In this document: piece after piece, positions 17,636-26,844 of the stretch
Numbering within the stretch: position 1 is the stretch's first letter
How the letters are laid out: each line of letters begins with the position of its first letter
DNA from: Pseudomonas orientalis
Lineage (GTDB): Bacteria; Pseudomonadota; Gammaproteobacteria; Pseudomonadales; Pseudomonadaceae
Assembly (NCBI RefSeq): GCF_002934065.1
Contig: NZ_CP018049.1
Span: 4,276,501 to 4,340,500 of the forward strand
DNA length: 64,000 bases
Direction: 5' to 3'
Notes under the pieces: model-generated
What the model was told of the DNA's origin: nothing
What the model saw: the letters and a program-made list of their open reading frames with translations, nothing else
Database searches by the model: none
Position numbers and translations under genes: made by a program

Positions 17636-18989
17636 ACCAGGCGAAATTGGCCATGCCTTGCAACGCCGGCGTGAAGGTGATGGCGACGCCCACCAGCGTC
17701 GCCGGTACCAAGGCCTTGACCGCCGTCCAGTTCACCCCGCCGTCGAAGTAATAGCGTCCGCTCGGGCTGTCATCGAACAGCGCATCCACGTCGATCTGCT
17801 GCTTTTTGACCAGGTAAAAATCCACCAGCAGGATGCCGAACAGCGGCCCGATAAACGCGGCCAGGATGTCCAGGGTGTAGTGAATCATCAGCGGGTTATT
17901 GAACAGGTTCCACGGCGTGATAAAGATCGACGCCACGGCGGCGATCATTCCACCCGCACGCCAGCTGATTTTGCTCGGCGCAATGTTGGCGAAGTCGAAC
18001 GCCGGCGAGACAAAGTTGGCGACGATATTGATGCCGATAGTGGCGGTCACGAACGCGAAGGCGCCCAGCAGCACGGCCATGCTGTTGTCGATGCGCGACA
18101 CCGTGGCGATGGGGTCATGCAACATTTCGCCAAATACTGGCAGGGTGCCCGAGACGATCACCACGGTTACCAGGGAGAAGGCCAGGAAGTTCACCGGCAG
18201 GCCCCAGAAGTTGCCACGGCGCACGTCCTGCATACTGCGGCAGTAGCGGCTGAAATCGCCAAAATTAAGGGTAGGCCCGGAGAAGTACGACACCACCAGC
18301 GCTGTCGCCACGATCACCTGACCGAACGCCTGCCAGCCCGACAGCGACTTTTCCGCCAGGGTAAAGCTGATATTCGCCCAGCCCGCTTTCCAGACGATCC
18401 AGCCGGCCAGGGCAAACATCACCGCGTACACCACCGGGCCGGCCCAGTCGATAAAACGGCGGATGGACTCCATGCCGGCCCAGAACACAGCGGCCTGCAA
18501 GACCCACAGGGTGAGAAACCCGAACCAGCCCAGGTAAGACAAACCGGCAAAATGCGGCTCGGCATACACAGCCATCGACGGGAAAAAGCGCAGCACCACA
18601 ATGATCAAGGCACTCGACGCCAGGTACGTCTGAATCCCGTACCAGGCAACCGCGATCAGGCCACGGATCACCGCAGGAATATTCGCGCCAAATACGCCAA
18701 ACGCCAGCCGACAGATCACTGGATAAGGTACCGCCGCTTGCTGACTCGGCTTGGCCACCAGGTTGGCGATCAGTTGCACAATGCAAATGCCCGCGAGCAA
18801 GGCAATCAACACCTGCCAACTCGCCAGCCCCAGCGCGAACAGGCTGGCGGCGAACACGTAGCCACCGACGCTGTGCACGTCGCTCATCCAGAAGGCGAAG
18901 ATGTTGTACCAGGTCCATTTTTGCGGCAGTGGGCCAAGGTCCTGGTTATACAGCCGCCAGCTGTAGCCTTTGGGCAATTGGTCGGTCAT
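17547..18989 (-). CDS. NCS1 family nucleobase/allantoin:cation symporter
   Basis: 480 residues, about 12 membrane segments. NCS1 features: hydrophilic start leading into WTWYNIFAFWMSDVHSVGGY, the AWYGIQTYLASSA helix and GPTLNFGDFSRYCRS. It imports a purine, pyrimidine, hydantoin or allantoin; the substrate cannot be chosen from the sequence. Start at 18989 is supported by GAGGAG; the frame extends upstream to 19094 without family sequence. In P. aeruginosa a related transporter lies near gbuA (PA1419). Confidence 0.87.
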   Translation of the reverse strand: MTDQLPKGYSWRLYNQDLGPLPQKWTWYNIFAFWMSDVHSVGGYVFAASLFALGLASWQVLIALLAGICIVQLIANLVAKPSQQAAVPYPVICRLAFGVFGANIPAVIRGLIAVAWYGIQTYLASSALIIVVLRFFPSMAVYAEPHFAGLSYLGWFGFLTLWVLQAAVFWAGMESIRRFIDWAGPVVYAVMFALAGWIVWKAGWANISFTLAEKSLSGWQAFGQVIVATALVVSYFSGPTLNFGDFSRYCRSMQDVRRGNFWGLPVNFLAFSLVTVVIVSGTLPVFGEMLHDPIATVSRIDNSMAVLLGAFAFVTATIGINIVANFVSPAFDFANIAPSKISWRAGGMIAAVASIFITPWNLFNNPLMIHYTLDILAAFIGPLFGILLVDFYLVKKQQIDVDALFDDSPSGRYYFDGGVNWTAVKALVPATLVGVAITFTPALQGMANFAWFTGCFLGGLFFLLLARREQVRLPTPLVAG

Positions 18990-19081
18990 CGCGGGACTCC
19001 TCGAAATATCGCCCTGCGTTGCCGTAGCGATATGCATACGGTAGGCGATATGGGTTGTATACGAGGCAGTCAGCAGAATGC

Positions 19082-19119
19082 GTGCCAATGGCACACAATA
19101 CCCGTGGAACGGCGTTCCA
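19082..19119. promoter_or_regulatory. Two small palindromes upstream of the NCS1 permease gene
   Basis: GTGCC-AAT-GGCAC (19082-19094) and TGGAAC-GGC-GTTCCA (19105-19119) are both perfect inverted repeats, 93-130 bp upstream of the permease start in a 197-bp intergenic region. They are candidate operators; the regulator is unknown. Confidence 0.4.
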
Positions 19120-19186
19120 AAGACACTATAAAGGTTTAGATAAGACAGCTATGCGCAACAACGGTGCACGAAAATCCTGTACACAA

Positions 19187-19585
19187 TCAGTGGCGCACTC
19201 GTTGTGCACACAAATAGCCGACTGTGCAGCAGATCGCTGTCAGCACAGTCCCCCACGCCATGTCCATTACCGCCAGGCCGGCGGACCAGCCTTGCAGCGT
19301 GGCCCAATTGCTCAGGTCGTAAGTGCCATAGGCCACCAACCCCAGCAAGGCCCCCAAACGCGCAGCGCGTTGCCAACTCGCGCTGGGCAAGACAACGAAT
19401 ATCACGCAACCGAGGACATACAGCAGATAGAACACGACGGCAGGCAACAGCCGGGGCTGATCGAGCATCAGCGAGCCGAGCAGGCTCTTGTAGGCAGGCC
19501 CCATGAGGACGCCCAGCCAGAGACCGTCCAGCACCAGGAATGCGACCAGGGTACCGAGATAGGCAAACAACGTTTTCTTCGACAT
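19187..19585 (-). CDS. DUF2177 family membrane protein
   Basis: 132 residues with four predicted membrane helices. Family landmarks are the N-terminal AFLVLDGLWLGVLMGPAYK, the central GLVAYGTYDLSNWATLQGW and the final DMAWGTVLTA. DUF2177 proteins are small inner-membrane proteins of unknown function. Start at 19585 (MSKKTLF) is the family-typical one. It is not obviously linked to its neighbours. Confidence 0.82.
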   Translation of the reverse strand: MSKKTLFAYLGTLVAFLVLDGLWLGVLMGPAYKSLLGSLMLDQPRLLPAVVFYLLYVLGCVIFVVLPSASWQRAARLGALLGLVAYGTYDLSNWATLQGWSAGLAVMDMAWGTVLTAICCTVGYLCAQRVRH

Positions 19586-19597
19586 CTGACCGATCCA

Positions 19598-19623
19598 CTG
19601 TAGGAGCAAGCATGCTCCTACAG
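19598..19623. repeat. Short REP-like perfect hairpin
   Basis: Arms ctgtaggagca and tgctcctacag (11 bp, perfect) around a 4-nt loop, lying between the cvfB-like gene end (19639) and the DUF2177 gene start. It is a single REP core and may act as a terminator-like hairpin for the leftward cvfB-like transcript. Confidence 0.75.
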
Positions 19624-19638
19624 CAGAGCCAACCGCAC

Positions 19639-20475
19639 TCAGCTTAGTTCAATGCGATCGGCATGAATCACAATCTGCCCCTGCTTGTAGAGCGCACCAA
19701 TGGCCTTTTTGAAGTTGCCTTTGCTCACGCCGAACAAGCTGCTGATGACGGCGGGATCGCTTTTATCACTGACCGGCAAGGTGCCGTTGTTGTCACGCAA
19801 TTTGGCAAGAATCTTGGAGTTGAGGCTGGAAGCCGCTTCCTGACCAACCGGCTGCAGGCTCAGGCTGATGTTGCCATCGGCGCGGATCTCTTTGATAAAC
19901 CCCTTCTCCTCCTTGCCCGGGCGCAGGAACTTGAACACTTCGTTCTTGTGGATCAGGCCCCAGTGTTTGTTGTTGATGATCGCCTTGAAGCCCATGTCCG
20001 TGGCTTCGGCCACCAACAGGTCGACTTCCTGACCCACCTGGTAATTGGCCGGCGTTTTGTCCAGGTAGCGATCAAGGCGCGCGGTGGCGGTGATGCGCCG
20101 GGTGTGCTTGTCGAGATAGACATGCACCACGCAGTATTCACCGGCGCTCAGCTGACGTTTTTCTTCCGAATAAGGCAGCAACAGATCCTTGGGCAGCCCC
20201 CAATCGAGGAACACACCGATGCTGTTGACTTCCACCACTTTCAAACTGGCAAATTCGCCCACTTGAACTTTGGGTTTTTCAGTGGTGGCGATAAGTTTGT
20301 CATCACTGTCCAGATAAATGAAAACGTTAAGCCAGTCTTCATCTTCACTGGGAATGTCCTTGGGGATATACCGATTAGGCAAGAGGATTTCACCGTCTTG
20401 CGCACCATCCAGGTACAAACCAAAGTTAGTGTGTTTAACCACTTGCAAGCTGTTGTAGCGCCCGACTAAAGCCAT
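19639..20475 (-). CDS. S1-domain RNA-binding protein, CvfB/YitL family
   Basis: 278 residues built from successive S1-like OB domains (about 1-60, 65-135, 145-205), for example VGEFASLKVVEVNSIGVFLDWGLPKDLLLP, followed by a winged-helix C-terminus (FGVSKGNFKKAIGALYKQGQI). This is the architecture of CvfB from Staphylococcus and YitL from Bacillus, RNA-binding proteins that affect virulence and biofilm genes. It stands alone on this strand. The exact RNA targets in Pseudomonas are unknown. Confidence 0.88.
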   Translation of the reverse strand: MALVGRYNSLQVVKHTNFGLYLDGAQDGEILLPNRYIPKDIPSEDEDWLNVFIYLDSDDKLIATTEKPKVQVGEFASLKVVEVNSIGVFLDWGLPKDLLLPYSEEKRQLSAGEYCVVHVYLDKHTRRITATARLDRYLDKTPANYQVGQEVDLLVAEATDMGFKAIINNKHWGLIHKNEVFKFLRPGKEEKGFIKEIRADGNISLSLQPVGQEAASSLNSKILAKLRDNNGTLPVSDKSDPAVISSLFGVSKGNFKKAIGALYKQGQIVIHADRIELS

Positions 20476-20799
20476 TTCCAGATACCCTCATTGCGTGGGC
20501 GGCATTCTACCCGAGTTGAGCCAGACACGCGCGCGCGCCTGCAAAATCCGCAGGCCGACGTGGCCATGCAATGGCAGTGCCCCGCTCGTCTGATCAATCC
20601 TGCGAATTTTACCCGTCGCCAGCGCCTGCACGTTTCAAGCTTTCGAGTTAAAACAGTCAGTTAGCGGGTTATTGGGTTGCTCAAGTTCGGTCTTTTGCAG
20701 AGGCGACATTTAATTCCCAGAGGATATTTGCCAAGCAATTGTCAAGTAATTCCTGTACGATGCCTGGCCAAGTTAATTTTCTACAGGTTAGTGGCCGCC
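20476..20799. other. Intergenic region, 324 bp, no gene seen
   Basis: Divergent upstream region for the cvfB-like gene and a 59-aa gene. It contains a CG-alternating tract (about 20527-20538) and a 6-bp hairpin (gcctgc / gcaggc, 20537-20555) on the cvfB side, and an AT-richer stretch from about 20640 that probably holds the rightward promoter. No convincing open reading frame or known RNA was recognised. Confidence 0.6.
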
Positions 20800-20979
20800 A
20801 TGCGCGTAAAAGCATCCAATAGCAAAGCAAAGCCAGCTCCCGCCGTTGAAACCAGCGAATCGATCAACAGCCAGATTGCTGCGTTTCTCAAATCCGGTGG
20901 CGAAATCCAGCAAATTGCCAAGGGCGTGAGTGGTCAGACTTTTGGCCCGTCCAAGCAGATCAGCCTGGGCAAAAAGTAA
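20800..20979 (+). CDS. Small conserved hypothetical protein (59 aa)
   Basis: 59 residues: a Lys/Ala/Pro-rich flexible N-terminus (about 1-22), then a compact segment SINSQIAAFLKSGGEIQQIAKG and a basic tail ending LGKK. The FLxxGGxIQxI pattern recurs in several short Pseudomonas proteins and resembles the tail of the RNA polymerase-binding regulator SutA as I remember it. No function can be assigned. The ATG at 20800 is preferred over a frame extending to 20677 because the conserved part starts here. Confidence 0.6.
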   Translation: MRVKASNSKAKPAPAVETSESINSQIAAFLKSGGEIQQIAKGVSGQTFGPSKQISLGKK

Positions 20980-21186
20980 TCCCCGCGCAACGCACCTGGT
21001 CCCTAAGCGTCTTGCCTTCAAGGCGCTAGGACTAGAGCCCGAGACACCTTCGCAGCACCTTGATCCTCGCGCTAATCGACGAACGGGCCTCACCTGCGGG
21101 CATTCGCCGGTATCCTTGCACACGTCTAGCACGGGCATCTGCTCAAATTTCCTCCCCACTGCTCCTCGCTTTTCATGGAGTGAAGC

Positions 21187-21909
21187 ATGCTCAAATCCTG
21201 CATTTTCCTGGTCAGCGCGCTTGCCGCTTGTCCGCTCGCCGAAGCGCAGATTTTCCAGCGCGAATTGGGCGACTTCGACATTAAATTGGGTACCACCCCC
21301 AGCCGCACCATGGCCCAGGGCCTGGTCAAGCCGACCTCCCCCGGCAGCGATGCGTTCCATGGCGGGCTGGACCTGAGTCACGACAGCGGCCTGTACTTCG
21401 GCCAGTTTTCACCGAACATGGGGCTGTCCTCGCCCAGCACCCTTGAAGTCGATTCCTATATGGGCTTCAAACACCCCTTCGACCAGACCCTGGGCTACGA
21501 AGTGGGCTTGATTCACTACAGCTACCCCAAGGTCAGCCCCCTCGACAGCCAAGCGTTTTATGGTGGCCTGAACTTGCTGGGCAACCGTTTCGGCGTGTCC
21601 TTCAGCAACGACCCGGACCGCCAGGACAGCACGCTGTTCGCCGACCTCGGTGGCACCCAGCCTTTCGGCATCGGCGTCAGCATGAAATACACCACCCATC
21701 AACTGGGCACACCGGTGTCGGTGGAGAACGGCGCTATCAGCAGCTTCAGCGACTGGTCGGTGCAACTGTCCCGAGCCTGGAAAGGAGTGGACTTGGACCT
21801 GATCTACAGCAACTCCAGCCTCAGTGGCGGTGACTGCTCGGCCTACTCCGGACACAATTCGCAATGTGACGGCCTGTTGACCCTGAAGGCTGTCCGGTCG
21901 TTTTATTGA
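21187..21909 (+). CDS. TorF-family putative outer-membrane porin
   Basis: 240 residues with a signal peptide (about 1-20, cleavage near AEA-Q). The mature part alternates polar and aromatic residues as in beta-barrels and contains the TorF hallmark HGGLDLSHDSGLYFGQFSPN plus YEVGLIHYSYP, ending in an aromatic residue (RSFY). TorF proteins are predicted small outer-membrane porins of unknown substrate. GGAGTG precedes the ATG. Two cysteines near the C-terminus (CSAYSGHNSQC) may form a disulfide. Confidence 0.8.
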   Translation: MLKSCIFLVSALAACPLAEAQIFQRELGDFDIKLGTTPSRTMAQGLVKPTSPGSDAFHGGLDLSHDSGLYFGQFSPNMGLSSPSTLEVDSYMGFKHPFDQTLGYEVGLIHYSYPKVSPLDSQAFYGGLNLLGNRFGVSFSNDPDRQDSTLFADLGGTQPFGIGVSMKYTTHQLGTPVSVENGAISSFSDWSVQLSRAWKGVDLDLIYSNSSLSGGDCSAYSGHNSQCDGLLTLKAVRSFY

Positions 21910-21975
21910 TGGGCTGAACTGTCGCACCCTGCGCAGGTTCACATGCATTAACCCTATCCGTGCAAGGACCCGCCC

Positions 21976-22842
21976 ATGTTGCGTCGGCTCAAACTTCTGG
22001 TGTTAATGCTGACCCTGAGCCTGGCGCTCGCCGGCTGCAATCGGGTGGGCTTGGCCTACCGTAACCTTGACGTGATCATCCCCTGGACCCTCAACGACTA
22101 CCTGGACATGAACGCCGGGCAGAAGAGCTGGTTCAACGACACGCTCAAGGAACACCTGGCCTGGCACTGCACCACGCAATTGCCGGGTTACCTGGACTGG
22201 CTGGACCGTCTGCAACAGATGGTCGACAGCAATCAGGTCACCGACGCCGCCTTGCAGGCCCGCACCGTCGAAGCCAAACAGGCAATCGCCGAGATCGCGC
22301 GTGAAATTACCCCGTCTGCGGTTCAGTTGCTGCAAGGTCTGGACGATCAGCAGGTCAAAGAGATGAATGAGGCCCTGGCCAAGGATCTGCGCAAGCGCCA
22401 GGACGAATACCTCAAGCCACCGCTGGCCCGGCAGATCAAGGAGCGCGCCGAGCGCATGAGCAAGCGTCTGGACGCCTGGATCGGCCCACTCAGCGCCAGC
22501 CAGCAGCAACGGGTGATGGCCTGGTCTGTGGCGCTGGGAGACCAGAACAGCGCGTGGATCGGCAACCGTGCCCATTGGCAGGCGCAATTCAGCGAGGCGG
22601 TGCAGCAGCGCAACGGTCCTGGTTTTGCGCAAAAAATGCAGCAGTTACTGGTGGACCGGGAAAGCCTTTGGACACCCGAGTACCGGACTGCCTATGCACA
22701 GACCGAAGCTGCGGCGCGTAGCCTGATTGTGGATTTGATGGCGCAGAGCACTGAGCAACAGCGCATGAAGCTGATTCAGAAAATCGACAGCGTACGCAAC
22801 GACTTCAAGGCCCTCAAATGCCTCAAGGCTGCCTCGGTTTAA
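21976..22842 (+). CDS. DUF6279 family lipoprotein
   Basis: 288 residues. A lipoprotein signal (hydrophobic 5-20, lipobox LAGC with lipidated C21) precedes a mostly helical soluble domain with NRVGLAYRNLDVIIPWTLNDYLDMN, typical of this Pseudomonas lipoprotein family of unknown function. It follows the TorF gene by 66 bp on the same strand and may share its transcript. AAGGAC supports the start. Confidence 0.82.
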   Translation: MLRRLKLLVLMLTLSLALAGCNRVGLAYRNLDVIIPWTLNDYLDMNAGQKSWFNDTLKEHLAWHCTTQLPGYLDWLDRLQQMVDSNQVTDAALQARTVEAKQAIAEIAREITPSAVQLLQGLDDQQVKEMNEALAKDLRKRQDEYLKPPLARQIKERAERMSKRLDAWIGPLSASQQQRVMAWSVALGDQNSAWIGNRAHWQAQFSEAVQQRNGPGFAQKMQQLLVDRESLWTPEYRTAYAQTEAAARSLIVDLMAQSTEQQRMKLIQKIDSVRNDFKALKCLKAASV

Positions 22843-22843
22843 A

Positions 22844-23032
22844 TGTGGGAGAGGGCTTGCTCTCGATAGCGGCGGGCCAGAATTATCTTTGGTAACTGAC
22901 AAACCGCTATCGGGGCAAGCTCTACCGCCGTCTGTAGGAGCGAGCTTGCTCGCGAAAAACATCAACGATAACGCGCACTGTCTGAATGAACGCGGTGCCT
23001 GTAAGTTTTTCGCGAGCAAGCTCGCTCCTACA
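22844..23032. repeat. Two consecutive REPINs
   Basis: The first (22844-22926) begins TGTGGGAGAGGGCTTGC and has a partly decayed right arm (CTATCGGGGCAAGCTCTACC). The second (22933-23032) is well preserved, from TGTAGGAGCGAGCTTGCTCG to its inverse ending GCTCCTACA. They use different REP subtypes. They separate the convergent lipoprotein and DUF2513 genes. Confidence 0.85.
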
Positions 23033-23067
23033 CTGACAGCCCCTTCCCATAGGGTAATGCGCGGTCT

Positions 23068-23469
23068 TCAGATGGCGCCGCCGGCAATTGCGGCCTTTGA
23101 GGCCACCTGATCAAAGGTCGCTTCGTCCAGCGCATCTTCCTGTTGGTCCAGCACATGACGTGGATGGTGTTCGCCTGGAATGGAACTGTCGATCAGGGAA
23201 AGCAGGCTCGAACCGCGCGGGGTCAAAATGAAGTTCTCACCATTGCCGCCTTCTTCCTGCGGACGCGATTCGATAAATCCACGCTTGAGCAACAGCGCCT
23301 CGTAATCGGCAGCCGTCTTTTTCAGCGCATCCAGGTTGCCTACGGATTCGCCCGCCGTAGCCTTCTCTGCCGCTTCCTGCTCGGCATATTTGCGCGGGGC
23401 AAAGCTACCCTCGCCGTTTTGCACTTCATGCAGCAGACGTTCGATCAGATCCCAGTTGTAAGTCGTCAT
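23068..23469 (-). CDS. DUF2513-like small protein, possible transcriptional regulator
   Basis: 133 residues starting TTYNWDLIERLLHEVQN, the typical opening of DUF2513 proteins, followed by an alpha-helical region and a short winged-helix-like part (LLLKRGFIES...FILTPRGSSLL). The C-terminus is acidic. Such proteins are annotated as possible regulators without experimental function. The start at 23469 has a strong AGGAGGAA; the frame extends upstream to 23940 through the divergent neighbour and is not used. Confidence 0.72.
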   Translation of the reverse strand: MTTYNWDLIERLLHEVQNGEGSFAPRKYAEQEAAEKATAGESVGNLDALKKTAADYEALLLKRGFIESRPQEEGGNGENFILTPRGSSLLSLIDSSIPGEHHPRHVLDQQEDALDEATFDQVASKAAIAGGAI

Positions 23470-23623
23470 CCTGATTCCTCCTGCAGGCCCACGGAAAAGT
23501 AGCCCGTCTGGAGGTGTGACACGCCAGGTCAGCCGCCGTTCAGCCTGATCGACGGGCGTCATTTCGCTGAACTTTCCCGACGTTCGCCCCCTCAACCGTA
23601 CACAATCGCCAAGGAGGTCGCCC

Positions 23624-23899
23624 ATGAAAACCCTGATGAACCTGGCCGTCGCCGCTACGCTGCTGAGCAGCGTGCCCGCCTGGGCCTGCACGCCTGAGGA
23701 AGCCACCGCCAAGCGCGAGCAACTGGCGCGGGAAGTCACCCAGCTCACCGAGCAAAACCCGACCAAGGCCAAAGAGATGAATGACGAGTTGCAGAAAATG
23801 GACCTGGACACCGAAAGCGCGGAATTTCCCGACAAGTGCCAGTTGATTGATGCGCGGCTCAAGGAACTCAAGGAAGCGGCGGCTAAAGCCAAAAGCTGA
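23624..23899 (+). CDS. Small secreted/periplasmic hypothetical protein
   Basis: 91 residues with a clear signal peptide (about 1-21, cleavage after AWA) and a short charged helical mature part with two cysteines (the first right after the signal, the second in PDKCQLID), which may pair. AAGGAGG lies 7 bp before the ATG. No domain family recognised. Confidence 0.75.
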   Translation: MKTLMNLAVAATLLSSVPAWACTPEEATAKREQLAREVTQLTEQNPTKAKEMNDELQKMDLDTESAEFPDKCQLIDARLKELKEAAAKAKS

Positions 23900-23931
23900 A
23901 TGCAGGCGTGGACACGGAGCGTCCCGGGAGG

Positions 23932-23956
23932 CGTTCCCACGCGGAGCGTGGGAACG
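23932..23956. repeat. GTTCCCACGC palindrome (copy 1)
   Basis: Perfect 11-bp arms CGTTCCCACGC / GCGTGGGAACG around GGA, between the small secreted protein gene and the convergent helicase gene. The same palindrome recurs at 38888-38918 with centre TCC. It is an interspersed repeat distinct from the TGTGGGAG REP class and may act as a bidirectional terminator. Confidence 0.8.
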
Positions 23957-23972
23957 ATCGGTCAGACGGATG

Positions 23973-25319
23973 TTACTCGGCAGCCGGCGCTTGCGGCTTG
24001 CGGCGCTTGAGCGGGGCCATGCCGTCCTTGCTGACCAGCGACAGGTTGTCGGTCTTCGGCCGGTTGGCGATCTTGCGCTTGGTCGGCGACTTGGCGCCGG
24101 CCTTCTTCTTGTCGCCCTTGGCGTCGGTCTTTTTCTTCTTCACCCCGACGGCCTTGCCCGAGGCCTTGACCTTCTTCGGCCCGGTGTAGGTGCCTTTGAC
24201 TTCCTTGATGGTGCGGCGCTCGAACGATTGCTTGAGGTAGCGCTCGATGCTCGACATCAGGTTCCAGTCGCCGTGACAGATCAGCGAGATGGCCAGGCCA
24301 TCGTTGCCGGCACGCCCGGTACGGCCGATACGGTGCACGTATTCGTCGCCGCTGCGCGGCATGTCGAAGTTGATCACCAGGTCCAGGCCATCCACGTCAA
24401 GGCCGCGCGCGGCAACGTCGGTGGCAACCAGGATCTTCACGCCGCCGGCCTTGAGGCGATCGATGGCCAGCTTGCGGTCCTTCTGGTCCTTTTCGCCGTG
24501 CAGCACGAACGCCTTGTATTCCTGCGCCACTAGGCGCCCGTAGATCCGGTCGGCAGCGGCGCGGGTGTTGGTGAAGACGATAGCCTTCTGATAGGTCTCG
24601 TTGGCCAGCAGCCAATTGAGGATCTGTTCTTTATGCACGTTGTGGTCAGCGGTGACGATCTGCTGACGCGTGGTCGCGTTCAGGTCGCTGACGTTGTTGA
24701 CCTGCAGGTGCTCGGGGTCGTTCAGCACCTTGGCGACCATGTCGCGCAGGGTCGAGCCACCGGTGGTGGCGGAGAACAGCATGGTCTGCTGGCGGTTGAC
24801 GCATTCGGCCACCAGGCGCTGCACGTCGTCGGCAAAGCCCATGTCGAGCATGCGGTCGGCTTCGTCAAGCACCAGCACTTCGACTTCCTTGAGGTCGAGG
24901 TTGCCGGCATTGAGTTGCTCGATCATGCGGCCCGGGGTGCCGATCAGGATATCCGGGACCTTGCGCAGCATGGCGGCCTGGACCTTGAAGTCTTCGCCAC
25001 CGGTAATGATGCCGGACTTGATGAAGGTGAACTGCGAGAAGCGCTCGACTTCCTTCAGGGTCTGCTGGGCCAGCTCGCGAGTCGGCAGCAGGATCAGGGT
25101 CTTGATGCTGACGCGGACCTTGGCCGGGCCGATCAGGCGGTTGAGCACCGGCAGGACGAAAGCAGCGGTCTTGCCGCTACCGGTTTGCGCCGTCACCCGC
25201 AGGTCACGCCCCTGGAGCGCGAGCGGGATGGCCGCTGCCTGCACAGGCGTAGGCTCGACAAATTTAAGCTCGGCCACGGCTTTGAGCAGGCGTTCGTGCA
25301 GGGCGAATTGGGAAAACAC
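23973..25319 (-). CDS. DEAD-box RNA helicase (RhlE/SrmB-like)
   Basis: 448 residues with the full motif set: Q-motif region (FVEPTPVQAAAIPLAL), motif I AQTGSGKTAA, Ia PTRELAQQ, II VLDEADRMLD, III SATT, and C-terminal motifs VATDVAARGLD and HRIGRTGRAG. The last 80 residues are a lysine-rich tail likely to bind RNA. The start is a GTG at 25319 with GAGGT 8 bp upstream, giving VFSQFALHERLL; a TTG at 25343 is unlikely. It probably acts in ribosome assembly or RNA turnover. Confidence 0.92.
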   Translation of the reverse strand: MFSQFALHERLLKAVAELKFVEPTPVQAAAIPLALQGRDLRVTAQTGSGKTAAFVLPVLNRLIGPAKVRVSIKTLILLPTRELAQQTLKEVERFSQFTFIKSGIITGGEDFKVQAAMLRKVPDILIGTPGRMIEQLNAGNLDLKEVEVLVLDEADRMLDMGFADDVQRLVAECVNRQQTMLFSATTGGSTLRDMVAKVLNDPEHLQVNNVSDLNATTRQQIVTADHNVHKEQILNWLLANETYQKAIVFTNTRAAADRIYGRLVAQEYKAFVLHGEKDQKDRKLAIDRLKAGGVKILVATDVAARGLDVDGLDLVINFDMPRSGDEYVHRIGRTGRAGNDGLAISLICHGDWNLMSSIERYLKQSFERRTIKEVKGTYTGPKKVKASGKAVGVKKKKTDAKGDKKKAGAKSPTKRKIANRPKTDNLSLVSKDGMAPLKRRKPQAPAAE

Positions 25320-25511
25320 GGGTGCTACCTCGAAGAAATACAAAATATCAGCTGCATAGGTTACCGGTTTCGGGCGTCCAAACCGAGTTTCTTTACGCGA
25401 ACGGTGCTAATCAGCTGGTTTTTTGTCAGCGATTTTGTCCGTGGCGTCAACTTTGTTGCACTTAAATGCTCTAATCGGCCCGTGTTGTCTTACAGAAGAA
25501 TCGGTTAATCC

Positions 25512-26801
25512 ATGGATATCAAACAGCTCTGGCTCAACGTCCAAGACCTCTGGGGCGCCCTCGATGAACACCCGGTCCTGCATTCCAGCCTCGGCTTGCT
25601 GGTATTGCTGGTGGTGGCCTTCGTCGTGGGGCGTGTGGCGCGTTACCTCATCCTGCACGCGGTCAAATTACTCGGCCGGCAGCCTGCGCTGCATTGGCTC
25701 AATGATCTGCGGCATAACAAAGTCTTCCATCGCCTGGCGCAGATGACGCCGTCTCTGGTGATCCAGTTCGGCCTGTACCTGGTGCCGGACCTGAGCAAGA
25801 CCGCCATCCTGTTCATCGGCAACGTGGCCCTGGCGATCACCATTCTGTTCATGGTGCTGGCGATAAGTGCCCTGCTCAACGCGCTGCTGGATATCTACGC
25901 GCGCACCGAACATGCGCGCACCCGCTCGATCAAGGGCTATGTGCAGCTGGCAAAGATGGTGCTGTTCGTGTTTGGCGCGATCATCATCGTCGCCACCCTG
26001 ATCGACCGTTCGCCGCTGTTGCTGCTGTCGGGCCTGGGTGCCATGTCGGCGGTGATCCTGTTGGTGTACAAGGACACGCTGCTGTCGTTCGTCGCCAGCG
26101 TGCAATTGACCAGCAACGACATGCTGCGGGTCGGCGACTGGATCGAAATGCCCCAGGTCGGTGCCGACGGGGATGTGGTGGATATCACACTGCACACGGT
26201 CAAGGTGCAGAACTTCGACAAGACCATCGTCTCCATTCCCACCTGGCGCCTGATGTCCGAGTCATTCAAGAACTGGCGCGGCATGCAGGCCTCCGGCGGC
26301 CGGCGCATCAAGCGCAGCCTGTTCATCGACGCCAGCGGCGTGCGTTTTCTGCGCGATGACGAAGAAGAACGCATGACCCAGGTGCACCTGCTCACCGGCT
26401 ACATCGGGCGCAAGCAGGCCGAACTCAAGGCCTGGAACGAGGCCCAGGGCCACAGTGCGCAACTGTCGGCCAACCGCCGCCGCATGACCAACCTGGGGAC
26501 CTTTCGCGCCTACGCCCTGGCGTACCTGCAAAGCCACCCGGACATCCAGCCGAACATGACCTGCATGGTGCGCCAGATGCAGACCACCGCCCAGGGCGTG
26601 CCGCTGGAAATCTACTGCTTCACCCGCACCACGGCGTGGGCGGACTACGAGCGCATCCAGGGGGATATTTTCGATTATTTATTGGCGGTGTTGCCGGAGT
26701 TCGGCTTGAGCCTGTATCAGCAGCCAAGCGGCACGGACCTGCGCGGCGGGCTGTTTGCGATGACGCAGAATGCCCAGGCCGTGGAAACCCTGGAACACTG
26801 A
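25512..26801 (+). CDS. Mechanosensitive ion channel, MscS family (YbdG/MscM-like)
   Basis: 429 residues. Five predicted N-terminal membrane helices (about 25-190) lead into the MscS pore-lining and beta domain (LLSGLGAMSAVILLVYKDTLLSFVASVQL, then GDWIEMPQVGADGDVVDITLHTVKVQNFD). The extra insertion after SFKNWRGM is typical of the long YbdG/miniconductance branch. It releases osmolytes on hypo-osmotic shock. Divergent from the helicase gene, 192 bp apart. Confidence 0.9.
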   Translation: MDIKQLWLNVQDLWGALDEHPVLHSSLGLLVLLVVAFVVGRVARYLILHAVKLLGRQPALHWLNDLRHNKVFHRLAQMTPSLVIQFGLYLVPDLSKTAILFIGNVALAITILFMVLAISALLNALLDIYARTEHARTRSIKGYVQLAKMVLFVFGAIIIVATLIDRSPLLLLSGLGAMSAVILLVYKDTLLSFVASVQLTSNDMLRVGDWIEMPQVGADGDVVDITLHTVKVQNFDKTIVSIPTWRLMSESFKNWRGMQASGGRRIKRSLFIDASGVRFLRDDEEERMTQVHLLTGYIGRKQAELKAWNEAQGHSAQLSANRRRMTNLGTFRAYALAYLQSHPDIQPNMTCMVRQMQTTAQGVPLEIYCFTRTTAWADYERIQGDIFDYLLAVLPEFGLSLYQQPSGTDLRGGLFAMTQNAQAVETLEH

Positions 26802-26844
26802 CAGGTGAGCGGCGAGGGGCTTGACCGCCGCCTCGCAGTGGCCG

